Assembly (NCBI GenBank): GCA_019638395.1
Contig: JAHBTX010000002.1
Span: 894,507-958,506 of the forward strand
Direction of reading: 5' to 3'
Source of the DNA: Cyclobacteriaceae bacterium
GTDB lineage: Bacteria > Bacteroidota > Bacteroidia > Cytophagales > Cyclobacteriaceae
Length of the DNA stretch: 64,000 nucleotides
The position numbers and the translations under genes were made by a program. Of the stretch, positions 42,055 through 52,422 are shown piece after piece. Under the pieces are notes generated by a model, which had not been told where the DNA came from, ran no database searches, and saw only the letters and a program-made list of their open reading frames with translations. Position 1 is the first letter of the stretch. Every line of letters starts with the position of its first letter.

Positions 42055-42897
42055 TTACACAATCCCAACCACATTATTCAATGTGCCAATTCCATCAATC
42101 GAAATAATTACTTCATCGTTTTGCTGAAGTGTAAAATCATTACCGGGAACAATTCCCGTTCCGGTCATTAGAAAACTTCCTTGTGGAAATTTACAGGCTC
42201 TATAAAGCCAGCTTGCTAATTCTGTAAACGAGCGCTTCATCCGGTTTAACCGAATGGTTCCTCCAAATACTTCCTGTTTGTTGCGTAAGATGCTGATCGC
42301 GATTTCTGTTTCGGGGTTGATTGGCTTTTCGGGAATGTAAAGGCATGGGCCCAATGCACAACTGCCTTCGTACATTTTAGCTTGTGGCAGATACAATGGG
42401 TTATCTCCTTCTATGCTGCGCGAACTCATATCGTTACCTATGGTGTAGGCTTGTATCTCGCCTTCTGAATTTATATACAGGGTTAATTCCGGTTCGGGAA
42501 CATTCCAGCTTGAATCACCTCGTATGTTCACATATTCGCCTGGCCCCGCCACGCGGGTTGGCAACGCTTTAAGAAACAATTCGGGCCGGTTGGCATCATA
42601 AACTTTTTGATATACATCTGCTGCTCCCGATTCTTTTGATTCCTCCATGCGGGCATCGCGACTGCGCAAATAGGTTACACCAGCCGCCCAAACTTCTTGT
42701 GTGCCAATGGGAGCAGCAGCATGTGCAGTAAGTTGTTGCACGTGTTTGGCTGCTACCGCCTGCGAATTTTTTAAAATTTCTTTTAGATATGCATGTAGGG
42801 CTGTTCTGTTAATCAATGCATCCCACGGTTGCCTTATGAGACAGGCTTTACCTTCGTAAATCAATAAAGGGCCCTCGGAAGTTTTGTAAAGGTGCAT
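42055..42897 (-). CDS. fumarylacetoacetate hydrolase (FAH) family protein
   Basis: A 280-residue FAH-superfamily enzyme. The metal ligands are visible: two Glu in [10 protein letters not shown] and an Asp in [12 protein letters not shown], with the following [11 protein letters not shown] and the closing [19 protein letters not shown]. Members hydrolyse C-C bonds or decarboxylate or dehydrate small keto acids or sugar acids. The N-terminal third is typical of the sugar-acid dehydratase-like branch. No pathway genes are adjacent, so the substrate is open. Confidence 0.88.
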   Translation of the reverse strand: MHLYKTSEGPLLIYEGKACLIRQPWDALINRTALHAYLKEILKNSQAVAAKHVQQLTAHAAAPIGTQEVWAAGVTYLRSRDARMEESKESGAADVYQKVYDANRPELFLKALPTRVAGPGEYVNIRGDSSWNVPEPELTLYINSEGEIQAYTIGNDMSSRSIEGDNPLYLPQAKMYEGSCALGPCLYIPEKPINPETEIAISILRNKQEVFGGTIRLNRMKRSFTELASWLYRACKFPQGSFLMTGTGIVPGNDFTLQQNDEVIISIDGIGTLNNVVGIV

Positions 42898-42919
42898 ATC
42901 CTAAACTTATCTTATAAAG

Positions 42920-45088
42920 TTAAATATTCCACCAATACGTAAACTTTAATACCAGGGCATGATTTTTTGCCATCAGGTTGTTGGGCAAATAATTATCGGT
43001 ATAAACAATAAACAAATCGCTGGCTGGCCGATAGCGCCATTGAAAGCGCGTGTTCAGGTTAATGTTGTTGCGCTGTTCGTTGTATTGCAAAAACGTAGTG
43101 AAGAATATTTTATTGGTGAAGGTTACATCCAGTCGCGGCCCCACCAGCCAAAACGTATTGCGGCCCCACGGTTGCGGCAAGCGAATGTCGTTATAGCTGC
43201 TGCTGAGTACAAAGCTTACATACGGTTGAAAACGATACCCTAAATCGCTGCTAAAGAAAGTACGGGTACCATCTGCATAATATCCACCATAGCGGGCACT
43301 GAAAGAATACGTAAATCGGCTTTGAGGTCTGGAGAAAAACTCACCACCAACCGATCGCCAATGGTGTTCTGTTCCGGCTTCCAGGCTATCCAGATTAAAA
43401 TTAGTGGGATCAAACGGCCGTAGTAGTTTGACATAATCATTCGCTACCCACACCACCAGTGTGCTTAGCTTTCGAAAGTTTACATTGTAAGCGAGATAAC
43501 TTTCACTATCGGTTTGCTTGTAATCGGGTGTAAAGAAAACGCTGCTTACCAATCGTGGTCCATGGCTCAATACATGTTTGCCTTTTGGGAAAAACAAATA
43601 CGATACCTGTGGATTGATGCGTGCATAATTACTGCGCGGCACAAAACCTACCTCGGCTGTGTAGCCATTGCCTACATATTCGTATTGATTGCTGATCTGA
43701 AATTTACGACCTGCGTATTGCAAATGACCGGAGTACACATAATCATCGCTTTGTTTTTGTGGTGTAAATGATTTCAGCAATAAGGCTTTGCCCAACCATT
43801 TATTGTTTGCTGATGCCAGGTTATACTCAACACCTACGTTGCGATTGAATTTGGAATAAACAGTACCGATAAAATTTTCGGAGGCATAATTCAATGATTC
43901 TTTATTCATCATTAATAAACCCACGTTTGATCTTGCAAACACCCTGCGCTGCAGAGCCAGTACTGAAAAGTTTTGAGCCGGAATGTTTTCAGCTTCTTCT
44001 TTGCCAGTTTGCATGTTCATGGCGGCAATGCGCCAGTTCTTGTCGAGTTTACCACTGAGGCGCGCACCAGCCTGAATGGGCGCAGCTAATCCAATGCGCC
44101 TCGAGAAAAATGGTCGGATGGTGCTGTATCCAAAGTTATTAAACATGTCGCCATTTTCCAGAAAGAATTGCCTGCGCTCCGGAAAGAATAATTCAAACCG
44201 ATCGAGGTTGGTTACTTGCCGGTCCACATCTACTTGCGAGAAATCCGGATTAAGTGTGAGATCAAGATTAAGCGATGATGTAACAGCAACCTTCACATCT
44301 AATCCCGCTTCCGCACGATGCGTGGTGTTGCGAATTGTTTCGCGATTTTGAGTTACACCACCCAGCACATACGGAATAACAGAAATATTAGCACCAGCCT
44401 TTTTAGGAGGCTTATCCCAAACTAATGTTCCACTAAAGGCAAGTGAAGCTGTGGGGAATTGTCGCGGCACGGGTGTCCAGCTCGATTTTTCCGTTGTTTT
44501 TAAATCTAACCTGCTAAAGTTAATGCCCCACGTATCGATACCATCTTTAAAGCGAATCGTTTTGAATGGAATAGCCGCTTCAAAAATCCATTTGTCATCG
44601 TAATTTTTTACTACCGATGTCCATTGGTTATCCCAGTTCAGATCCACTTTACTGCCTTCATACATCAATCCATCCCACTGTGCTCCGGCTGCGTTGGCTC
44701 CAAACGAAAATCCATTGGTCTGATCATCGAACGTATCCATAAACAAAAGAAAATTATCGTTTTTACCGAATGCAAAATCTCTACGCAACGATTCAACAAT
44801 GTAAGGGCCAGGCAAAGCGTGATAACAAACAGCAATCAGGTAGAGGTTATCATCATCGTAAGTAAGTTTCACTTCGGTTTTTACCTGCGCCTTGCTGGTG
44901 TCCATCGGTAACACCATAAAAAAATCGGAAGCGGTGGCGCTTTCAAGCCATGCCGGTTCATTCAATTCGCCATCAATTACAATGGGTGAAGCAGCTTTTT
45001 TAATGGATAATTTATATCCGGCATTCTTCTTTTGGCCAAAGAGAAACCCGGAACAGAAAAGTAACAACAGCAATGCAGGTAGGCGCAT
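42920..45088 (-). CDS. DUF5916 outer-membrane protein with CBM9-like domain
   Basis: A 722-residue exported protein. After the signal peptide (LLLLFCSGFLFGQ) comes a carbohydrate-binding family 9-like beta sandwich (SPIVIDGELNEPAWLESA, TWGINFSRL), then from about residue 240 the DUF5916 region, rich in aromatic-ended strands that suit an outer-membrane barrel, ending TYWWNI. Length is typical. The family is widespread in Bacteroidota; binding or uptake of glycans is an inference from the first domain only. Confidence 0.88.
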   Translation of the reverse strand: MRLPALLLLLFCSGFLFGQKKNAGYKLSIKKAASPIVIDGELNEPAWLESATASDFFMVLPMDTSKAQVKTEVKLTYDDDNLYLIAVCYHALPGPYIVESLRRDFAFGKNDNFLLFMDTFDDQTNGFSFGANAAGAQWDGLMYEGSKVDLNWDNQWTSVVKNYDDKWIFEAAIPFKTIRFKDGIDTWGINFSRLDLKTTEKSSWTPVPRQFPTASLAFSGTLVWDKPPKKAGANISVIPYVLGGVTQNRETIRNTTHRAEAGLDVKVAVTSSLNLDLTLNPDFSQVDVDRQVTNLDRFELFFPERRQFFLENGDMFNNFGYSTIRPFFSRRIGLAAPIQAGARLSGKLDKNWRIAAMNMQTGKEEAENIPAQNFSVLALQRRVFARSNVGLLMMNKESLNYASENFIGTVYSKFNRNVGVEYNLASANNKWLGKALLLKSFTPQKQSDDYVYSGHLQYAGRKFQISNQYEYVGNGYTAEVGFVPRSNYARINPQVSYLFFPKGKHVLSHGPRLVSSVFFTPDYKQTDSESYLAYNVNFRKLSTLVVWVANDYVKLLRPFDPTNFNLDSLEAGTEHHWRSVGGEFFSRPQSRFTYSFSARYGGYYADGTRTFFSSDLGYRFQPYVSFVLSSSYNDIRLPQPWGRNTFWLVGPRLDVTFTNKIFFTTFLQYNEQRNNINLNTRFQWRYRPASDLFIVYTDNYLPNNLMAKNHALVLKFTYWWNI

Positions 45089-45152
45089 GTACGCAATATG
45101 AAGAAAGGCCTCTCAGCTAACAAGGGGTCGGTGGCAGGAGGTTATTTTACTT

Positions 45153-45179
45153 TTTGGAATTTGATTTTACTTAACTTTG
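45153..45179 (+). promoter_or_regulatory. promoter for the NIPSNAP gene
   Basis: TAACTTTG at 45172-45179 matches TAnnTTTG exactly. TTTG at 45153 could be the -33 box, although the 15-base spacing is short. The ATG follows 16 bases later. Confidence 0.45.
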
Positions 45180-45195
45180 ATTTCAACTTTCGTTT

Positions 45196-45972
45196 ATGAA
45201 AATAATAAAGACCGCTCTCTTTTGTATTGCCTGTTTGATTGCGAGGGTTGTAACCGCTGCACCCGAACAGGAATTTTACGAACTTCGGATTTACACATTT
45301 AAATCGCCCGACCAACTGCAACGCACCGAGGCTTATCTTGAAAAAGCGCTATTGCCTGCGCTGCATCGCCTGGGTAATTCAAGAGTAGGAGTTTTCAGGC
45401 CGGTTGAAACAGATACCGCCTTTGGTAAAAAATTGTATGTGCTGGTTCCGCATAAAACACTGGTTGCATTTGATAAACAGGAAAGCCTGCTTGCTAAAGA
45501 CAAAACTTATCTTGAAAACGGAAAGGATTACCTGGATGCTCTTCACTCCAACCCGCCCTATAAGCGCATACAAATCATTTTACTTAAAGCCTTTTCAGGA
45601 ATGCCAATAGCTGCAAAGCCGGATTTGAAAACCCCGGTAAACGAGCGCATTTATGAATTGCGCAGCTACGAGGGCCACACCGAAAAAATTTATCGCAACA
45701 AAGTTGACATGTTTAACGGTGGCGATGAGGTAGGCCTGTTTAAACGATTAGGCTTTAATGCGGTGTTCTATGGCGAAGTGTTAAGCGGCAGCAACATGCC
45801 CAACCTGATGTACATGACTACTTTTGAAAACCAGGCTTCGCGCGATGCGCATTGGAAAACATTTGTGGACGATGCGCAATGGAAAGCACTCTCGGCAATG
45901 CCTCAATACAAAAATAATGTTTCGAGGATAGAAATATTTTTTCTGAGACCCACAACATATTCTGATCTATAG
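45196..45972 (+). CDS. exported NIPSNAP family protein
   Basis: A 258-residue protein with a signal peptide (CIACLIARVVTAAPEQ) and two NIPSNAP ferredoxin-like repeats: YELRIYTFKSPDQLQR near the start and YELRSYEGHTEKIYR at about residue 153, the second ending with SRDAHWKTFVDDAQWKAL. NIPSNAP domains bind small ligands or partners rather than catalyse known reactions. It is a single gene upstream of an S41 protease. Confidence 0.88.
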   Translation: MKIIKTALFCIACLIARVVTAAPEQEFYELRIYTFKSPDQLQRTEAYLEKALLPALHRLGNSRVGVFRPVETDTAFGKKLYVLVPHKTLVAFDKQESLLAKDKTYLENGKDYLDALHSNPPYKRIQIILLKAFSGMPIAAKPDLKTPVNERIYELRSYEGHTEKIYRNKVDMFNGGDEVGLFKRLGFNAVFYGEVLSGSNMPNLMYMTTFENQASRDAHWKTFVDDAQWKALSAMPQYKNNVSRIEIFFLRPTTYSDL

Positions 45973-46027
45973 CAGTTACTGGATTAATCAGGTGGGTATT
46001 TAGATTATTACGTGAAATTTGTGCAGT

Positions 46028-47455
46028 ATGAATTTTAAGAAACTACCAGCATGGGCTTATTCAATAGTGGTTATGATGGCAATGGTTACGCTGTCGGCCT
46101 GTAATGACGATGATGAACACCCCAATGAGTATGTCAATAACTGGATTGAAACCAACATGGATTTCTGGTATTACTGGAACACCACAATGCCATCTAACCC
46201 GGATAAAACATTAGCTCCTAACCTTTTTTTTGAAAGCCTGAAGAATGCAGACGATCGCTTTTCGTGGATACAGGAAAACTATCAGGAATTGTTGAACTCG
46301 CTGCAAGGAGTAAATAAAGAAGCCGGCTATGAAGTAGCCTTGTTTCGCGAAAGTGCCGACAATACAACGGTTGTTGCACAACTGGTATATGTTAAACCGG
46401 CATCGCCAGCGGAAACGGCAGGTTTAAAAAGAGGTGATGTTATTACTCACATAAATAACCAACAGCTTACTACTGATAATTACCGCTCGCTTTTAGCAGC
46501 CACCGGTAACGACCATACCATTACTTACCGGCCGCTGGATCTGGCAAACGAAAACTTTTTACCGGTACAAACCACAACACTTGCAACCGTTGTGTATGCC
46601 GAGAACCCGAATTTTTTGTATAAAGTTTTTACACACAACAATCGCAAGATTGGGTACTATGTTTATAACTTGTTTTCTACTGGCCCCACGCAAGGTAATA
46701 CTACCTACAATACCGAGATGGACAATATCTTTGCTTCATTTCAATCGGCCGGAATTACCGATCTGATAATTGATTTGAGATTTAACAGCGGAGGCGCTGA
46801 AAGTGCTACGGTTAATCTGGCCAGTTTAATTGCAAAAGGAGTTGATAACACCAAAGTATTTACGTACCGCGAGTACAATGCCCTTGTTACACGCGCTATA
46901 AAAAACGATCCCGATCTGGGTGCGGGTTTTTTGGATGTGGAGTTCACTTCCAAATCGCAAAATGTTGGCAGTTTGCTTACCAATAGCCGGGTATATATTC
47001 TTACCGGTACACGCACAGCCTCGGCCAGTGAGTTACTTATAAATGGGTTGCGACCTTATATGGAAGTGTTTTTAATCGGAAGTACAACCGTTGGAAAAAA
47101 CGTAGGCTCTATTTCAGTATTTGATGAAAATAACTCTCGCAATACGTGGGGTATGCAGCCTATTGTTACCAAATCGCTCAACAGCCTTAAAGAATCAGAT
47201 TACTCAAATGGATTTACCCCACAAATTGCAATTGCCGATAATAACCTGATTGTTTATCCGCTTGGCGATGAACGGGAGTTATTATTAAGCCGCGCGTTAC
47301 AGGAAATTACCGGAATGAGCGACCCGGGCCGCACACGTGCTGCAAAAACCTGGAATGGCGAAGTAGGCCACTCGTTAGATTTGAAAAGGCACACGAACGT
47401 GTTGGTTATTGATGAACCAGATCAGCAGCAGTTAATCCGGTTAAACAATCAGTAA
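46028..47455 (+). CDS. S41 family C-terminal-processing protease, lipoprotein
   Basis: A 475-residue lipoprotein protease. The signal ends in a lipobox (TLSAC, Cys at about 25) followed by an acidic DDDEH stretch, which in this phylum is consistent with a surface-export signal. A PDZ domain (PASPAETAGLKRGDVITHI, about 120) precedes the S41 core with the Ser in TASASELL at about 330 and the Lys in TVGKNVGS at about 355, the Ser/Lys pair of tail-specific proteases. The ATG at 46028 is taken; a TTG three codons upstream is unlikely. Confidence 0.92.
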   Translation: MNFKKLPAWAYSIVVMMAMVTLSACNDDDEHPNEYVNNWIETNMDFWYYWNTTMPSNPDKTLAPNLFFESLKNADDRFSWIQENYQELLNSLQGVNKEAGYEVALFRESADNTTVVAQLVYVKPASPAETAGLKRGDVITHINNQQLTTDNYRSLLAATGNDHTITYRPLDLANENFLPVQTTTLATVVYAENPNFLYKVFTHNNRKIGYYVYNLFSTGPTQGNTTYNTEMDNIFASFQSAGITDLIIDLRFNSGGAESATVNLASLIAKGVDNTKVFTYREYNALVTRAIKNDPDLGAGFLDVEFTSKSQNVGSLLTNSRVYILTGTRTASASELLINGLRPYMEVFLIGSTTVGKNVGSISVFDENNSRNTWGMQPIVTKSLNSLKESDYSNGFTPQIAIADNNLIVYPLGDERELLLSRALQEITGMSDPGRTRAAKTWNGEVGHSLDLKRHTNVLVIDEPDQQQLIRLNNQ

Positions 47456-47458
47456 CCG

Positions 47459-48115
47459 TTAATCATCTCGTTTGCCAATCACTACTTTTTTACCCTTCGT
47501 AATCATACTGGTAAATGCAATATGAAAAGTATTCACCTCCAGGTTTTGGTAAGGTTTTGATCCATCGGCAACAGTAAAATTCTTGTTAAAGAAAGGTGTG
47601 GCATAATACTTAAACCGCAGGCTGAACCCGCGTGGAAACCGGATGCCAGCAAATGCAGTATGATAAACAGCAGGTGTTCTGCGGCTAAACCACGTGTTAA
47701 ACTTGCTCACCTTCTCATCATTCTCAAAACGTTTTTCTTTGTAATTGAATGGCAATTCAAGTTCATAGCCACCATACACATACATGCCATCCATATCGCC
47801 AACCTTAATTCCAATTGGTAAGCCCACATTGTAGGTACGATGTTTCGTGCGCAAATCCGTACCGGCATCGGTTATAAACCCAACATTGCGTAACGATATA
47901 CCGGTTAGTAAGCCAAAGTTGTTGGTTTGATCGAAGTGAGCAAGCGTTTGGCCATGGAAAAACATGCTGAATCGTGGAATGCCCGAATCTTCGGTTCCAT
48001 TATTATTAATGTTGGCAAAACCAAGAATAATCTCACCATCGGAAGTAATGTAGGCCCGTTGCCCATAAACCAATCCGGAAACTAAAACCAACAATGCAAA
48101 AAACAGAATGCGCAT
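47459..48115 (-). CDS. hypothetical outer-membrane beta-barrel protein
   Basis: A 218-residue exported protein with a signal peptide (ILFFALLVLVSGLVYGQ) and alternating hydrophobic strands (GLPIGIKVGDMDGMYVYGGYEL; GFSLRFKYYATPFFNKNF) typical of small outer-membrane barrels. It recalls porin-like or adhesin-like barrels of Bacteroidota, but I do not recognise a specific family. Its stop is three bases from that of the convergent protease gene. Confidence 0.75.
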   Translation of the reverse strand: MRILFFALLVLVSGLVYGQRAYITSDGEIILGFANINNNGTEDSGIPRFSMFFHGQTLAHFDQTNNFGLLTGISLRNVGFITDAGTDLRTKHRTYNVGLPIGIKVGDMDGMYVYGGYELELPFNYKEKRFENDEKVSKFNTWFSRRTPAVYHTAFAGIRFPRGFSLRFKYYATPFFNKNFTVADGSKPYQNLEVNTFHIAFTSMITKGKKVVIGKRDD

Positions 48116-48236
48116 ATCGTACTATTTTAGGTTAATTACTTCCAAGACGTACATCTTACCCGAAGCGTTGCACAGGCAAGCTATAAAACCTGATGCTTTT
48201 TTGAATACTACCCGTGCAGAGGTGCTGATATTACCT

Positions 48237-48244
48237 TATTTTTG
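48237..48244 (+). promoter_or_regulatory. -7 promoter element for glyA
   Basis: TATTTTTG matches TAnnTTTG exactly and ends 22 bases before the ATG of glyA. Confidence 0.5.
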
Positions 48245-48266
48245 ACGCCTCAACATTTTAACCACT

Positions 48267-49538
48267 ATGAAGCGCGATAAAGTTGTTTTTGACCTGATTG
48301 AAAAAGAAAAACAAAGACAAGAACACGGCATTGAACTGATTGCCTCCGAAAACTTTGTATCACCACAGGTAATGAAGGCCCAGGGTTCGGTGTTAACCAA
48401 CAAATATGCTGAAGGCTTGCCAGGTAAGCGCTACTATGGCGGCTGCGAAGTGGTGGATGAAGTAGAGCAACTGGCTATTGACCGGATTAAAGAACTTTTT
48501 GGTGCCGAGTGGGCCAACGTACAGCCACACTCAGGCGCACAGGCAAACGCTGCTGTTATGCTGGCGTGCCTCAAACCGGGCGATAAAATTCTGGGCTTCG
48601 ATCTTTCGCATGGTGGCCATCTTACACACGGCTCGCCCGTAAACTTTTCAGGTAAACTATATGTGCCAACTTTTTACGGAGTAGAACAGGAAACGGGTCT
48701 TATCGATTTTGATAAAGTGATGGAAACCGCTTTGCGCGAAAAACCTAAAATGATAATCTGTGGAGCATCGGCCTATAGCCGCGATTGGGATTATGCTAAA
48801 CTGCGTGCTGCCGCAGATGCCGTTGGTGCGCTGTTGCTGGCAGATGTTTCGCACCCGGCAGGATTAATAGCGCGCGGTTTATTAAACGACCCAATGGAAC
48901 ATTGCCAAATTGTAACAACCACAACCCATAAAACCTTGCGCGGGCCACGAGGAGGCTTGATTATGATTGGTAAAAATTTTGATAACCCTTTCGGATTAAA
49001 AACCCCAAAGGGCGAGTTACGCAAAATGTCATCCTTATTGGATTCAGGAGTATTTCCAGGCACACAGGGTGGCCCATTAGAACATGTTATTGCAGCCAAA
49101 GCCGTTGCGTTTGGCGAAGCATTAAGCGATGATTATTTAACCTACATCGTGCAGGTAGCAAAAAATGCCAAGGCTATGGCTGATGCCTTTGTGCAGAAAG
49201 GATATAAAATTATTTCAGGCGGAACCGATAATCATTTAATGTTAATTGACCTTCGCTCTAAAAACTTAACCGGTAAACTGGCTGAAGAGTCATTGATTAA
49301 AGCAGACATCACCATTAATAAAAACATGGTACCGTTCGATACACAATCGCCAATGGTTACTTCCGGCATGCGCATTGGTACACCTGCTATTACAACACGC
49401 GGACTAAAAGAAAAAGATGTGGTTAAAGTGGTGGATTTGATTGACGAAGCCCTGCAAAAACCAACCGATGAAAAGCACCTGAAGGCTGTAAAGCGCAAGG
49501 TTAATGCATTGATGAAAAAATTCCCATTGTACGCTTAA
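48267..49538 (+). CDS. glyA: serine hydroxymethyltransferase
   Basis: A 423-residue PLP enzyme that interconverts serine and glycine and supplies one-carbon units to tetrahydrofolate. The N-terminal [15 protein letters not shown], the [12 protein letters not shown] block, and the PLP-binding Lys in [13 protein letters not shown] are all conserved, as is the C-terminal [12 protein letters not shown]. Length is normal. It is followed by tatC after 41 bases and may share its transcript. Confidence 0.98.
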   Translation: MKRDKVVFDLIEKEKQRQEHGIELIASENFVSPQVMKAQGSVLTNKYAEGLPGKRYYGGCEVVDEVEQLAIDRIKELFGAEWANVQPHSGAQANAAVMLACLKPGDKILGFDLSHGGHLTHGSPVNFSGKLYVPTFYGVEQETGLIDFDKVMETALREKPKMIICGASAYSRDWDYAKLRAAADAVGALLLADVSHPAGLIARGLLNDPMEHCQIVTTTTHKTLRGPRGGLIMIGKNFDNPFGLKTPKGELRKMSSLLDSGVFPGTQGGPLEHVIAAKAVAFGEALSDDYLTYIVQVAKNAKAMADAFVQKGYKIISGGTDNHLMLIDLRSKNLTGKLAEESLIKADITINKNMVPFDTQSPMVTSGMRIGTPAITTRGLKEKDVVKVVDLIDEALQKPTDEKHLKAVKRKVNALMKKFPLYA

Positions 49539-49579
49539 TGCATACTAAATAAGTAAATTTTGTTGTTTAAAGAATTGTG

Positions 49580-50422
49580 ATGGCTGAAGAAAAAGAAATG
49601 GCATTTCTCGACCACCTGGAAGAATTGCGCTGGCATGTGGTGCGCTCGGTGGCAGTAATTTTTAGTATGATGATTCTGGCTTTTGTATTCACAAAAGAAA
49701 TTTTTGAATACATCGTGTTTGCACCTGGCCGTGTTGATTTTGTAACGTTTCGTTGGTTGTGTCAGTTAGGAGCCTCTACCGGAATAGATGAATTGTGCGT
49801 TACGGAAATCCCCATGAAAATTCAAAGCCGGTTCTTGATGGGGCAGTTTACTATGCAGCTTACCGCCTCATTTGTGATAGGGCTGGTTGTGGCCTTTCCG
49901 TATGTTACCTGGGAGCTGTGGCGATTTATTAAACCCGGGCTGCATCTAAGCGAAAAGAGAGGTTCGCGTGGTGCAGTAATATCAATATCAGCACTTTTTT
50001 TAACGGGTATTTCTTTTGGCTATTTTATACTTAGCCCCATGACCATCGCCTTTTTGGCAAATTATTCCATAAGCGATATGATCTCGAATGAGTTTGACAT
50101 CACCTCGTATGTTTCTACCATCTCCATATTGGTGTTAAGCAGTGGTATTCTGTTTCAGCTTCCGGTTATCATTTTCTTTCTTACAAAAGTAGGTATTGTT
50201 ACACCTAAACTTTTAAGGGGCTATCGCAAACATGCAGTAGTAGCTATTCTTATAATTGGTGCCGTTATTACCCCCAGTTCCGATCCGCTCAGTTTATCGC
50301 TTATTTCAATCCCGCTATATATACTTTATGAAATTAGTATTTTTATATCGGCTGTAGAATTAAAACGAAAAGAAAAGCGCGATTTGGAAGAGCTAAGAGC
50401 AGATCAGCAGTCTTCATCGTAA
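49580..50422 (+). CDS. tatC: Sec-independent protein translocase TatC
   Basis: A 280-residue, six-helix inner-membrane protein, the signal receptor of the twin-arginine export system. The cytoplasmic start MAFLDHLEELRWHVVRS carries the conserved HLEELR segment. The ATG at 49580 is preferred over a GTG one codon earlier. TatA is not adjacent, which is common in Bacteroidota. The system it serves has several likely clients in this window: the two TldD proteins and the molybdenum hydroxylase subunit. Confidence 0.95.
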   Translation: MAEEKEMAFLDHLEELRWHVVRSVAVIFSMMILAFVFTKEIFEYIVFAPGRVDFVTFRWLCQLGASTGIDELCVTEIPMKIQSRFLMGQFTMQLTASFVIGLVVAFPYVTWELWRFIKPGLHLSEKRGSRGAVISISALFLTGISFGYFILSPMTIAFLANYSISDMISNEFDITSYVSTISILVLSSGILFQLPVIIFFLTKVGIVTPKLLRGYRKHAVVAILIIGAVITPSSDPLSLSLISIPLYILYEISIFISAVELKRKEKRDLEELRADQQSSS

Positions 50423-50434
50423 ACCAAAAGTAAA

Positions 50435-50863
50435 ATGAAAATTGCCATTGGTGCCGACCATGCCGGGTTTGAGTATAAAGAAAAACTTATAGCTGAGCTC
50501 AACGCTCAGGGACATACCCTATTGGATTTTGGAACTAATTCTACCGACTCGGTCGATTATCCGGATTTTGCCCACCCTACCGCAAGCAGTGTAGAGAAAA
50601 AAGAAACTGAGCTTGGTATTCTTATCTGCGGAAGCGCCAATGGAGTTGCTATAACAGCCAACAAACACCAGGGCATACGAGCAGCCATTTGCTGGTTACC
50701 CGAATTGGCAGCACTGGCTCGCCAACATAACAATGCTAATATAGTTTGTATTCCGGCCCGGTTTATTTCGGCAACAGAGGCTTTAAAAATTGTGAATACG
50801 TTTCTTTCCACCTCATTTGAAGGCGGAAGACATAACCGCAGGGTAGAAAAAATAAGTTGTTAG
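50435..50863 (+). CDS. rpiB: ribose 5-phosphate isomerase B
   Basis: A 142-residue enzyme of the RpiB/LacAB family that interconverts ribose and ribulose 5-phosphates. Motifs are IGADHAGFEYKEKL, DFGTNSTDSVDYPDFAHP, the catalytic Cys in CGSANGVAITANK at about 65, and HNNANIVCIPAR. It starts 13 bases after tatC and is probably co-transcribed with it. Length is typical. Confidence 0.95.
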   Translation: MKIAIGADHAGFEYKEKLIAELNAQGHTLLDFGTNSTDSVDYPDFAHPTASSVEKKETELGILICGSANGVAITANKHQGIRAAICWLPELAALARQHNNANIVCIPARFISATEALKIVNTFLSTSFEGGRHNRRVEKISC

Positions 50864-50904
50864 CTGCGTATTGGTTTAATAATGCTACCATGTATGGTTT
50901 GGTT

Positions 50905-50939
50905 TTTGCCTTACGCTGAGGTTAATTTTTATACCTTTA
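50905..50939 (+). promoter_or_regulatory. promoter candidate for the secreted paralogue pair
   Basis: TTTG at 50905 and TACCTTTA at 50932 (one mismatch to TAnnTTTG) are 23 bases apart, with the ATG 41 bases further on. Confidence 0.35.
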
Positions 50940-50979
50940 AACAACATAGCAGCATTTCTTAAAACAGTAAATAAATACT

Positions 50980-51789
50980 ATGAAAATTAAGTATGTACTA
51001 ACGGCAGGGCTCTTGTTACTTTTTGTAACAGGACAAACCCAGGTAATGAACAGATTGAAACAGCGTGTTGAAAACAAAGCTGAACAAAAAGCGGGGCAAG
51101 AAATAGATAAATTATTTAGTGGAAAGAACAAGAATCAAACCGGACAAGGCCAGGGCAACGGTAACAATGGGGCCACAGGTGGAGGTGCTAATAACGGAGG
51201 GAACAATCCTGCCAACAACGGTGGCGGGTTAGTTTCAACACCACCCGATGTAAAGCAAAACCTGGTAGAAGCCGAGGCGGCATACAAGAAAAACAGCTAT
51301 GGCGAAGCCCGGTATGCAGTACAACAAGCTATGTTAGGTGTAGAATTAGAGATTGGTAACAAGGTTTTAAAATCATTACCCGAAACAGTTGCCGGATTAA
51401 ACAAAGAAGCCGAGGCCGATCAGGTAACCAGTACCGGTTGGGGTTGGGCTGGCTTAACCATTCATCGCGAGTATTCTACCAAAACCAAAGAGTTTAGAGT
51501 AACTATTGCTAACAACTCGGTGTGGATGGCGGGTGTAAACGCTTACCTCGCATCGGGTGGCTATGCACAACAAACCAATGGCCAGCAAAACTGGAAGCAA
51601 ACTAAAGTAAAAGGTTACCGGGCCATTATTGAATACAGCGATGGTAGCGGTTACAAGTTAAGTGTGCCCTTGGGCCAATCCTCCTTAATTGTATTTGAAG
51701 GTGTAAGTTTTGCATCTGAAACAGAAATGATGCACGCGGCTGAAACGTTTAACCTGGATGGCATAAAAAAAGAATTGGGCGAACAATAA
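50980..51789 (+). CDS. hypothetical secreted protein with Asn/Gly-rich linker
   Basis: A 269-residue exported protein of unknown family. After the signal peptide (VLTAGLLLLFVTGQTQ) come a charged helix (LKQRVENKAEQKAGQEIDKLF), an Asn/Gly-rich low-complexity linker at about 48-85, and a globular C-terminal domain (YAVQQAMLGVELEIGNKVL, then WAGLTIHREYSTKTKEF). The C-terminal domain is shared with the next gene, which starts 11 bases downstream. The linker separates a helical membrane-proximal part from the domain. Confidence 0.7.
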   Translation: MKIKYVLTAGLLLLFVTGQTQVMNRLKQRVENKAEQKAGQEIDKLFSGKNKNQTGQGQGNGNNGATGGGANNGGNNPANNGGGLVSTPPDVKQNLVEAEAAYKKNSYGEARYAVQQAMLGVELEIGNKVLKSLPETVAGLNKEAEADQVTSTGWGWAGLTIHREYSTKTKEFRVTIANNSVWMAGVNAYLASGGYAQQTNGQQNWKQTKVKGYRAIIEYSDGSGYKLSVPLGQSSLIVFEGVSFASETEMMHAAETFNLDGIKKELGEQ

Positions 51790-51799
51790 AAAAAATAAT

Positions 51800-52399
51800 A
51801 TGAAAGTTACACGAATAACACTGGCGTTCATGTTACTGTGGCAGTTTGCGCTAGCACAGGATTTCGATAAAAATATTTCTACTGCCCGGTCCTCGTACGC
51901 TGCGGGTAATCTGCAAGACTCGCGTTTTGCCATGGAGCAGATGCTGCGCGATTTGGATATGGCCATTGGGCGAGAAGTATTGAAACTACTTCCGGCTAAG
52001 GTAGGGTCATTGGCAGTGAATGAAAAAGAAGATAACGTAACAGGTTCTGGCGCTTATGTGGGCTTGTATGTAAATCGTCATTATGGAACAGACACCAAAC
52101 GCGCAACAATTGAAATAATTAACAATTCACCACTCATAACATCGCTTAACGCAATACTTAGTATGCCGGTAATTGGCGGAATGATGCGCGATGAAAATCA
52201 AAAGATCGTTCGCGTGCAAGGGTACAAATCGATTCTTAACAAAAATGCAAATGCCGAAACGGGCAAAACCGATTACGAATTACAAATACCCATGAACAAT
52301 ACGTTATTAACGCTTAAAATAGACGATAGCACCGAAAGTGAAATCACCACGGCAGCCAATGCGATTCCCCTCGCTAAGATTGTGCAGATAGCGCAGTAA
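51800..52399 (+). CDS. hypothetical secreted protein, paralogue of the preceding gene
   Basis: A 199-residue exported protein with a signal peptide (ITLAFMLLWQFALAQ). Its body (FAMEQMLRDLDMAIGREVL, then YVGLYVNRHYGTDTKR) matches the C-terminal domain of the preceding protein in order and spacing, but it lacks the charged helix and Asn/Gly linker. The two look like a tandem duplication followed by divergence. Function is unknown. A hairpin terminator follows. Confidence 0.7.
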   Translation: MKVTRITLAFMLLWQFALAQDFDKNISTARSSYAAGNLQDSRFAMEQMLRDLDMAIGREVLKLLPAKVGSLAVNEKEDNVTGSGAYVGLYVNRHYGTDTKRATIEIINNSPLITSLNAILSMPVIGGMMRDENQKIVRVQGYKSILNKNANAETGKTDYELQIPMNNTLLTLKIDDSTESEITTAANAIPLAKIVQIAQ

Positions 52400-52422
52400 T
52401 TATTGGATTGTTTACAGAGATA

